From Amoebidium appalachense (Eukaryota; Ichthyosporea), in assembly GCA_963693365.1 (NCBI GenBank), contig CAVNZM010000009.1:1488001-1552000 (forward strand): a DNA stretch of 64,000 nucleotides, given 5' to 3'. A program made the translations under genes and the position numbers. How positions within the stretch are numbered: the first letter of the stretch is position 1; every line of letters starts with the position of its first letter. The notes beneath the pieces were generated by a model. The model saw only the letters and a list, made by a program, of their open reading frames with translations. It made no database searches and was not told the DNA's origin. Positions 53,087 to 64,000 of this stretch are shown here, in pieces.

Positions 53087-54150
53087 CTGTGGGGCAAGGG
53101 TGTGTGATAAATGGGCAGTAAAAGTACAAAGCTTAAGCATATGAAAGATGTGAGGCTACGTGAGAGGAAATCCTTAGAGTGAGGATGAGGAGTTCCTATG
53201 CTCTCGAAGGAGGATGTGCTTTGCTCTGCTGTGGTGGTTGGTAGAAAACGGCCCTTTATTTTCAAACTTTGCTGCCGGGTTGGGCAGCCAACCAGACACG
53301 CTGGCATGCAAAAAGGGCGGGAAAAACGTCCAAGTCCGGGTGATGCGCCGAGGGCCAATCAAAAGTGTCCCAAATTTATGACGGATCGTCCCAAATTCGA
53401 GCGGTTTAGACCTCTTGTAATAGGCCGATCTGTCTGTCTGTGGAATGCGGCTAATAGGCCCTTCCTGTGCGCAGACTGTGCAGCCGCGGCGCCATGGTTT
53501 TCCGTGCCACAAACTTAGAACACCTACAAGAACTGAAGCGACTCTATCTAACCTACTTTAAGCTAGTATAAGCGCACTTTCAGAGTAGTGAGTAATTGTA
53601 TTTGACACAAATAACAACAATTCAAAATATTAGCTAAACAATCAAAAGCCCCGCACGCACATGCCTGCTCATCAGTAGAGCTGCAGTCTACCTCCGGAGT
53701 CTACTAGATCTGTGGACGTGGTGATATGGTGTGTGGTTCACGGAGTTGCTGCCACCCACTATGGTTAGAAGACGCCGTGACGTGGCCCAGTAGAGTGAAA
53801 AAAGAACCTATAAGAGCCAAAGGTTATGCAGAGACCACTTTAACCCGGTCACTGCAACTCTTTTTGTGTCATCGACAACAAGCCACTACACCTCAAACCT
53901 GCTACCGGAGCTTGTCCCACTGTACTCCCGTTCTAGAAGGTGAAACAGTGGGTTTTGGTGCTACCACTCAGAAGAAGCCAAATAAACATGACTTGGTTGT
54001 TCAGGCATAGGCTCAAGTTTGTCCAACCCCCATCATGCTCAACTTATACACTGCCCATGACCACCCACCGGCACGCCCCTGTCTGCATGGGAAGGCCCGC
54101 CCGTACTAGTCCCCCCTCTACACAACTAACTTAGGCAAAAACACCGGGCC

Positions 54151-54318
54151 GTAAGAAACACACACACACATACAAACAAAAATACACACAAACACACACG
54201 CACACACGCACACACGCACACACACATGTCGTACACACACACACACACACACACGCGCGCGCGCGCAGAGAGAGAGAGAGAGAGAGAGAGTAAGAGAGAG
54301 AGAGAGAGAACGAGAGAG

Positions 54319-54380
<62 letters not shown>

Positions 54381-54391
54381 ACTGTCACAGG

Positions 54392-54431
<40 letters not shown>

Positions 54432-54434
54432 GTG

Positions 54435-54466
<32 letters not shown>

Positions 54467-54577
54467 AAATAACTACAAGTAAACAAGGCAGCTTGACCTC
54501 GCTCACTTCAACACTTCTTACACGGATCTGTTACCTTCTCCATATCGACCCCACCTTCCCCAACTTTTGCCCGCCAG

Positions 54578-54614
<37 letters not shown>

Positions 54615-54891
54615 ACCCTTTCCGAAGTTCCTTATGCCTTACTTCCTCCCCCTTCCTCCCTCCCCCACCAGCACCACCAGCACCACCACCACCTCCCTCC
54701 CTAGGCACCTACAAGAGAGGCGGGGCAACAAGGTGCCCCTGGCGAGGGAGGGAAAGAAGGGGGGAGGGGGGGGGGGGGGGGGAGGGGGTCCTGGGAGGGA
54801 AGGGGGAGGAAGAGGACCGTGAGAGCATAACAACGTACACCTTCACTGACGTCGACATACACTCACACCTGAATGCATGTGCGTGCCCGTG

Positions 54892-54948
<57 letters not shown>

Positions 54949-55141
54949 ATACAGACAAAAACGTGACACGTACTCTAACAAACACCCACCCACGGGATTG
55001 AAACACACACAAACACACACACACACACACACACCGCACGCACGCACGCACACACACACACACACAAACACACACAGACAAACACACGACACATACTCTA
55101 ACACCCACCCACCGGATTGCAACACACACAAACACACACAG

Positions 55142-55228
<87 letters not shown>

Positions 55229-55400
55229 TGACACACATATACACACACAAAGAATACACACACAGACGTGTGCATACACACACGTGCACGCAAGGGCACA
55301 CACACACACACACGCATATACAGACGCCTAAGTGTACGTGCACAAATACACACGCAAACGTGACACAATCACTCACACACACACAAACACACACACACAC
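54151..55400. repeat. Large (AC)n blocks with a 115-bp tandem duplication
   Basis: (AC)n occurs at about 54151-54470 with an inner GA patch (54266-54317), and again at 54897-55400. Inside, ACTCTAACA..CACCCACC..GGATTG followed by AAACACAC units is duplicated (about 54970-55020 and 55090-55140). Confidence 0.9.
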
Positions 55401-55405
55401 ACTGC

Positions 55406-55492
<87 letters not shown>

Positions 55493-56630
55493 ACACACAC
55501 ATCTTAATCAGTCACACACAGTACACACACATGCGCAATACACACACACACTTACCCTGTGTAACAAACGACACACTGGCACAGTATATTAACCGGCCTC
55601 TTTTGGTGCAGTGGCGGTTTGCAAACACGCACGGTCCGGGTTAGTACTAGCCCAAGACAACGTAACGTTAGATATAATTAGCAGCTTCTGCACAGATCTT
55701 GTGTAGGGAGAGAGCAGACGGGTAGATGTACAACGACTTAGAATAGAAAGAGAGCTGCCGGGTTTGCATTTCTTTTATCCGTGAGCAAGAGAAAGTTACT
55801 CAACACAGTTAAGTAACAAGCACTTAATTCGACTTGTTTCAATTAGTGGCAGTACATAGTGGGCTCGTACCGATACTAGTGCTACCCCTGCACACTGCAC
55901 TGTGCAACAGAACACTTTGTACTCAAGTGACCTTTAAATGCAAAGGATACTTGACGAGACGATATATGCAACAAGTAATTTATTTTATAAAAAGAACAAA
56001 AAGGTGTCTGTCAGAGTCTGCTGGTTGCGTTGGACGGTGTGGAAAATAGTCGATGTATTTTCGACCGAACGCCTTCCCGTTGTCTGTATGTGTATGGCTG
56101 ACAGGGCATTCCACAAAAAGGTGGACTGAATGATCACGCTGTACGTGTGTATAATGTTCACACGCCATGCCTACTTTACCCCCAGAGAGTGTATTTGGCA
56201 GAAACGCACCATGCAGGCAGTAAAAGTTCAACACCCGTAGTACTTGTGCATATGTTTAACTACGGTGCATGTGTGATAACCTCATGATCACGAATGGCAA
56301 AGAAAAAAGCCCAACGCAACAAGCCTGCAGACCCCAAAATAACTAAGACGATAGAAATTATCATTTATAATGAAAAGCAAGGGTTTTGTTTAGGCCCGAA
56401 GTAGCTTCTACGTCGGGCAGCTGGGGCTGGCAGGCAGCCCGACAAACGGCGGTCAACCTCGGGTGTTGGAGCGAAGCAAAACATTGATCGATTTTTGAAT
56501 AGAAGATCTATCCAAAGTGGTCCCGGAACTGTAGGCCGGCGCGGCGGTGCGGCGCGGTACTTCGGAAAAATAACTCAGTTACTCTGACGCCTTAGCTCGT
56601 TTCTTTTAAATCCATCTCGGTCCTTCATGA

Positions 56631-57953
<1,323 letters not shown>

Positions 57954-58299
57954 TGCGCGCGCGCGCGCACGAGCGCACGTTCCCGTGTGGATTTATGTAA
58001 CCGAGTGTGTGGGCGAGTGTGTGTGTGGTTTATGATAGTGTGTGTGCATGTATTCAATGAGTTGTTAGGGTGTGTGGGTGTGGGTGTGGGTGTGGTTAGC
58101 AGGTTGCATCGTAATGTGTGCTACTCTGTGTGTGGACTATTATCATGTCATGATTATTATGATTGAAGCCATTTGGTTGTGTCACGTCTCATGTGGGCTA
58201 TCACCAAGATCATTATGTTTATCTTTGTAACATGCTAACATGTGTGCGTTGTCCTTTTCATATCACATAGCTTGTTTTTAACGTGTTGAATGAAGCAGC

Positions 58300-58375
58300 T
58301 TTGGGTACTTCTGCTTTACAACGGGTACTTCTGCTTTACAACGGCGCCCCAGCGCACCTAATGTTTAAGCATTGT

Positions 58376-58414
<39 letters not shown>

Positions 58415-58660
58415 CGTGCGTGCCTGCCTGCCTGTGTCACGGTGTGTATGTGTGTGTGCGCGTGCATGCACGCGCGTGTACGTATGTCCGTGTGTGCGCA
58501 CGCAGTAGTTCCATGTTTGGTTGTGCGTATGTGCGCGCGCGTGTGTGTGTGTGTGCGTGCGCGTGCGTGCCTGCCTGTGTCACGGTGTGTGTGTGTGTGC
58601 GTGCGTGCGTGCGCGCACGCGTGTGTTGCGCACACAGTAGTTCCATGTTTGGGTGTGCAT
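58300..58660. repeat. Two local duplications in GT-rich DNA
   Basis: GGGTACTTCTGCTTTACAAC occurs twice in tandem (58304-58342). A ~125-bp block ending GCAGTAGTTCCATGTTTGG (first copy) or ACAGTAGTTCCATGTTTGG (second copy) is duplicated (about 58416-58524 and 58556-58653). Confidence 0.8.
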
Positions 58661-59403
58661 GCATGTGGGTGTGCCCGTGTGTGTTGTGTGTGTGTGTGTG
58701 TGTGTGTGCGCTCGTGTTTGTGAGGCTATGAGTGCCATGTGTGTCAAGGGGTGTATGTGTGTGTTTGTGAATGTGTGCGTGTGTGTTTGTGTGTACCTCC
58801 GTGCGCACACAAGCCATGGGTGTGTGGCTGGCTACCTTACGTTGTGTGCACATGCAGTGCCATTGTGTGTGTGTGTGTGTGTGAATGTACAGTGAACGTG
58901 TGTGTGCACGTGTGTGTCACGTGTGTCAGTGCCACGTGTGTGTGTAGCAGGGGTGTGTTTATGTCTGTGTGTGTGTGTGTGTGTGTTTATGCGTGCTTGT
59001 TTGTTTGTGTTTGTGTGTCTTTTGGAAGCTGTGATTGTATGCAATTTGTTTGACTGAAAAGTAACAGCATGATGAGATGTTGTTATTGACCAATATTGAA
59101 GTGGTATCCGTGAATTCATTCTGTATCAAGCTGGCAGTGTGTTAGTTTTTTAAAATTGAATTTCAATCATTTGCATCGCCGTGTACTAGTAGTTCGTCAA
59201 AGTTGAATGAAACCAGAAATAACTGGCAACCGGCAACAAACTATGAAAACGAATTTGAGAGAGAGAGATATGTGGAGAGAGACAGGAGAGAGGACTGAGA
59301 GGGAGGGAGGGAATGAGAGAGGCAGAGATTGAGAGAGGGAGGGAGGGAGTAAAATAGGGAGTGTGTGAGAGAGGGAGGGAGGTAGTGAGACAGGGAGGAA
59401 GAG

Positions 59404-59434
<31 letters not shown>

Positions 59435-59974
59435 AGAAAGAGAGAGAGAGCTAGAGACGGAGAGGGGGTGGGGAGAGAGGCTCTCGGGGGAAGGGTGCGG
59501 GGAGGAGGGGGGGGGGGGGGGAGGGGGGGGGGGAGCTAGAGAGAGAGCACGGCCATCAGAAACACCCATCTAGAAACAACCAGGCCGTCCAAGGCAACGT
59601 CATCGGAATTTGCTCATTTGTTTGCGCAAGATTTTTGGTCTCGGCCTACTAAAATGGCGGGAAAATGTTCTCCACAGATTTATTCGCCTTCGGCAGCAAC
59701 GTGATCTACAAATGAGTTAAATTTCATCAATTTTTATTTGACGTTTAACCTCTCTTTCAGCTCGGCCGATTGGTGATTTAGACCTACAAGAGTACGGCCG
59801 ATCGCCGGTCTGTTTATGCGGCCGCACCCCCGAAAAAACCGCCGTACGTAGGTGTACTATTTGAACACTGCCTTCGCAAAGACACCTATGGTTGCTGTGG
59901 CACCTGGATGGGCAATATGCCCATGCCATGGCGTTGTATCTTTTTAGGGATGGTTAGTTTCCGCTTTAGAGATC

Positions 59975-60814
59975 ATGGGGAACAAGTGCATTGTATACAA
60001 CTGTAAGAGTAACTATGCTAATGAGACTCGAAAGGACAGGGGTAAGGAAAATGTAAACCCGCAAGCCGGTGTCGGCCAGAGCGTTACCGTTTCTACTTTT
60101 AGGTTTCCCGACCCGGAAAAGCAGCCAGAGCTGTGGCAGTTGTGGTATGAAAGTTGCCTTCAGGCAGGGGATGTATGGGATAGCAAGGCATGCTTCTTTG
60201 AAACATACAAAGATGGTAGGCCTCACGCCTGCGTCAAGCAATGCGTTGACGCAGATTATTTTCCCAAGGGGTCCTGTAATCCAACGCGAGGGATCCGGCC
60301 CCTTAAGCAAGCGATCTTCTCTCGCGATCCCAATTCCGACCCACCCATGGCCCCTCGCATCTTCTCTGACCCTAAGGACCCAACTAAAACCATCGTGCTA
60401 GGTGAAAGGGGCATAAACGTGAGAACGGCAGCAGCGAAAAGGGTGGCACACAGAATCGAGGCAGAAGCCGCTATACTACGGTTGGCGGAGGAGGAGCGCA
60501 AGCAACAGTTACGAGCGGAGAAAGACGCACGTAAGCGTGAAGCGCAGCAGAAACTTGCACGGGAACTTAGCGAACGAGAGGCAGAGGAGCGAAGCAAGCG
60601 TCTTATGCTCGAGCAGGAGCATGCTCGTGTCCTTGCAGACCAAATTAGGTTTGCAGACACTAACTTCATTGATGCCGTGTGCCAAGCAATTCTACACAAT
60701 CCGTGCTGGTCAGCCCATAAGACCACAACCGGTGTGGCGTCGAGTTTTTGTGTTCAAACCCACGCCAAAATTAAGGAAACCGAGAACGGGACGCTCCCTT
60801 TCCCCATATACTAG
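59975..60814 (+). CDS. THAP-like zinc-finger protein with coiled coil, intronless
   Basis: 279 aa. THAP domains are zinc-dependent DNA-binding modules (C2CH), mostly of animals. Seen: Cys5-x4-Cys10 near the N-terminus, STFRFPDPEKQPELWQLW (residues 40-57, the family F-x-F-P and Trp positions), then ACVKQCVDADYFPKG at 85-99. There the expected C-x2-H-F becomes C86-x2-Q-C, so the zinc-ligand His is replaced by Gln, with Cys90 possibly substituting. The spacing between ligand pairs is longer than usual. Residues about 150-220 form an Ala/Glu/Lys/Arg-rich coiled coil (EEERKQQLRAEKDARKRE). A short hydrophobic tail ends at TAG. No transposase part follows, so it is a host protein or a truncated THAP-transposon derivative. 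The start is the first ATG after CCGCTTTAGAGATC. Confidence 0.62.
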   Translation: MGNKCIVYNCKSNYANETRKDRGKENVNPQAGVGQSVTVSTFRFPDPEKQPELWQLWYESCLQAGDVWDSKACFFETYKDGRPHACVKQCVDADYFPKGSCNPTRGIRPLKQAIFSRDPNSDPPMAPRIFSDPKDPTKTIVLGERGINVRTAAAKRVAHRIEAEAAILRLAEEERKQQLRAEKDARKREAQQKLARELSEREAEERSKRLMLEQEHARVLADQIRFADTNFIDAVCQAILHNPCWSAHKTTTGVASSFCVQTHAKIKETENGTLPFPIY

Positions 60815-61171
60815 CCGGTCATGTCCATTTCACATCTGATGGTCACTACGTAGCCTTTGCCCTCCTACCCGCCTCCCCGCCAGCGCAACCCCTTACCACC
60901 GCCGATTTGTTAAGTACCACACCCTAAAATAGATGTGTAACGGGTAGATGTAGTGCAAAAGTAGAGACAACCTGTTGTGAATATAAAAACAAACGGGCAT
61001 AGCATGTTGAATAACCAAGCAACTTTAGCTGATAACCTGCACGATGAAGTGCAGGTGTAGCTCTGAGTAGTGACGTTTTTTTTCAACATGTGCAGTTTGG
61101 ACATATATAAATACGTATATACATATACATATATCCACATGAATTCATAGATACAGAGTGAATGTATGTGT

Positions 61172-61203
<32 letters not shown>

Positions 61204-63172
61204 TGTGTGTGTGTGAGCTTTGGGATAAGTGTGTGGGTGTGGGTGGGTGGGTGGGTGGGTGGGCGTGGGTGGGCGTGTGTGTGTGTGCAGAGAGAGGCAA
61301 GAACTTACACACGTGTATCAAACATTCCAACCAAAACAGTAACTGGAAAAACATGGCTTAGGCTTAGGTAAAACGTTGAGATAGAGAAGTCGTGTTTGAA
61401 CCCAGGTACATGGGTAGTTGGTCTGTATAATAGAGCGGTCAGCAAAAAGACAATAGAAAATACAACGGTTATCCTTTTATGTCAGAGTTGTGACAAAAAT
61501 ACTTGGTAACAAGGGACATAAAGAAACTCAAACAGCGCCGTCCGGGAGACCGGTGCCGGTTGTTAGGGGTTACGGAGCGACAAGAGAGCTCTTGTACTCA
61601 CCACATTTCCAAGGTGTTTTGCTGCCGATGCTGCTGTTATAATGAAGAGCTTTGCACCATGCAATGCCATATAGTAGCGACTTTCACCGAAAAGTGGAAA
61701 CCCGTACAGTCGCGAGGACTGAGCAGCAACACGCTAACGCTTGAGGTCCGCTCGCCAAAAAGTGAGAGGAGGGAGGGCGGGAACAGAGAGAAACCGGAAC
61801 GGATCCGGGTCTACCAGCCATAACAGTTGCCGTATGCCATCCTTGCAAATGAAGGTATATGTTAGATAGATTATTTTGTTCTCATTATATGCCCAAAGTG
61901 GCTCAAAGTGCTCGCAACAACAACAAGACAAAAAAAGTGGAGCAGAAAAACAGCTTACTCGTGCTTTTGTTTGTACGTTGCAAGTGCAGCAGTTTTCTCC
62001 GCGATACCCGTCGGGCTTTTCTTTCAGCCCGATTCGATTTGAGTATATAATATTTACAAATGATAAGCGCTGCATTATGGGCCGTGGTGTGACCCGATTC
62101 GGATCTTCAAATTCAATGCACGATTACCGTAATCGTCTGGATACGCGGTTGCCATGAAAAGTAGGCCGCACCCCCTTGTGGAATGCAGAATAGCCTTTTT
62201 TGGTTAACATGTCATTATCCCGGGAATGTTAATCGCGTTAGACGGCCTGGTGTTTCTATGATAGATGGCCGTGAGAGAGACTCAAGAGGTGTGTGGGCCC
62301 GGGTACCATATCAGGAGCGGGCAATTTTTGAATTCTCCCTCCCCGGCCCCGCCGGGGAAAATTTGAGGTTTTTGGACCTCAAAGAAGTCAAATCCTGCAA
62401 AATCCACTACCGGGAGGCCAAAAAGGGTGATTTTACAAAAAAGGAGGGACATACATGAAAAAGAGAAAATGGGCGAGTTCAGTGGGCTGCCGATAAGTAT
62501 ATCTCGTGCTGGGCCGGTATACATGCTGCCGTGGTTGTTGCTGTAGACGGCAGTATGGCATCGCATGTGTCACGTGACCTGCACGTGAATGCGACCATGT
62601 GCAGGCACTGAGTCTAGGGGGATTTGTATGTGTGTTTTGGAGCACCGACAAGGCAGAGCCAGGGTGAGGGATGTGTAAACATGGAGTTTAGGGAGATCGT
62701 GCTGCTATTGTAACATGTGCACAAAACAGCCACGTGCACCGGCACACTCCGGTGTACAGAACAATAATATGCACATGCGTCACTGTAATATCATGTATGC
62801 GCATGCCGCACAAGGTTTAGGAGACCACCACAGTATATACTATTTTCTTTTGGTTGATATCCATGTAGGAATGGTGTGTTGCAGTTGTCATGATCAGCCT
62901 GAGGCAGGCACGTGCACTCACTGAAACACTAGAACTCATGAATAAAAAATACATTCGCTAAAAACGGCAAGGTAAATTTGGGGCCAAGCTATTATTTCCC
63001 CCTTTTAAACGTTTTTTTAGCTCCAAGAACTTCGACGCCAAAATTTCTATATTTGGCCATCGTATATGATAATGAACACGTGTACTTAAATTAAAGTAGT
63101 TATATAAATATGAGCGGCCCGTTACAAATACAGTGACGAAAAACAGTGACCCACGAGCAGTTTTTCTTTCTA

Positions 63173-63233
<61 letters not shown>

Positions 63234-64000
63234 CAGACACACACACCACCACCACGGTGACCACCACCACCACCACCACCACCACTCACCCCTTAAAAAA
63301 ACCACACACATACGTGCACGTGTACACACACACACAGAACACCACCACCACCTCCACTGGACCCCATTTCCTCGTTGTTTTCTTAAGCCTTCAGACCAGT
63401 CCTGCACACTGGAGTTAAACAATTGAATTCACCTAGGCTGACATGCATCCACCCCCGCCTTCCACTTCCCCTCCCCCCCACCCCCTCCCCCCCACCCCCC
63501 CCACCCCCACCCCCTCCCCCTCGATGAAGAAGGGCCCCCGTAAGCCTTGGGGGGGGGGGGGGAGGGGGGGGGAAGGGGAAGGGGGGAGCTCTTGAGCCTC
63601 CGGGTAGGGAAGTGGGGTCCGGGGATCCGGAGAGGAGGGGGGGGGGGGGGGGGAAGGGGGCATATAATATTGGGCCTAGATATCATAGTATGGGGCCCCG
63701 GGGGAGGGAGAGGTGGGGGGGGGAGGGGGGAGGATCCACGGGAAAGACCTTTAGGTGCATGTTCTTATTTATACCCCCTTCGAATCATCCCCCTCTCCCC
63801 CCCCCCCCTCCCCCCCCCCTGAGTGCAGGCCGTGACGTAGCTACGATAACCCTGCAGAAGGCAACAAAAATGTATTAATTACTAGCACTATACATGTGTT
63901 CATAGTGCAGCTTGCACCACGTATGATCTCAGCAACTTTAAAGTAGTCACAAAGTTTAGTTATTTTCATTATTTTCATTGCTCTGAACTCTATTACTCTG
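60815..64000. other. Region to window end, no gene supported
   Basis: It contains (GT)n at 61171-61215, a CCGGCCCCGCCGGGG inverted stretch at about 62341-62356, AATAAA at 62940-62945, poly(C)+(AC)n at 63173-63240, CAC/CCA arrays at 63244-63295, and G/C-rich tracts at 63470-63820. ORFs here are short and without motifs. Confidence 0.5.

Noticed and set aside
53160-53512. 112-codon minus-strand ORF next to the transposase-like piece
   Set aside because: It shows no DDE, helix-turn-helix or other motif and no splice link to the exon at 53086, so it was not called as the missing N-terminus.
61503-61823. 106-codon plus-strand ORF
   Set aside because: No recognisable domain, biased composition, and no promoter or splice evidence.

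Overview
The window is eukaryotic nuclear DNA. It holds spliced genes with GT-AG introns, TATA/CCAAT promoters and no operons, and it is unusually rich in microsatellites and in long poly(C)/poly(G) tracts. TIPIN, a THAP-like zinc finger, a piece that resembles a pogo-type transposase, and an NCA2/DGS1-family gene together suggest an early-branching animal or close holozoan relative. The species cannot be fixed from the sequence alone. I built the exon models by hand from splice sites, phase continuity and family motifs; no alignment tool was used.

Left third (1-28.5 kb). A 10-exon TIPIN gene (minus, 898-9527) stands head to head with a bZIP transcription-factor gene (plus, 10373-13285) that carries cysteine-rich, metal-sensor-like clusters. 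The shared 845-bp promoter has two CRE-type sites and CCAAT boxes. A roughly 19-exon NCA2 gene (minus, 15317-28482; mitochondrial, ATP-synthase-related family) follows. Its exons are small islands among (GT)n, (AC)n and C/G tracts, and many of its 5' splice sites are the first bases of a (GT)n array.

Middle (28.5-51.5 kb). NCA2 shares a 509-bp divergent promoter with an intronless small heat-shock protein gene (28992-29588). That promoter holds a near-perfect 17/18-bp inverted repeat and three ATTGGTTA boxes. Next comes a tandem segmental duplication of about 9-10 kb carrying two 12-exon minus-strand genes (31380-38830 and 41501-49154). Each encodes an N-terminal coiled-coil region followed by two complete globin domains. 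In all four domains CD1 Phe, E7 Gln and F8 His fall at identical spacings. This is the most interesting system in the window.

Right third (51.5-64 kb). This part is gene-poor. It holds a solo C-terminal piece of a probable pogo-like transposase with an in-frame stop, more than 1 kb of (CT)n/(GT)n arrays, and one intronless THAP-like zinc-finger/coiled-coil gene (59975-60814). The rest has no feature I can support beyond simple and low-copy repeats.
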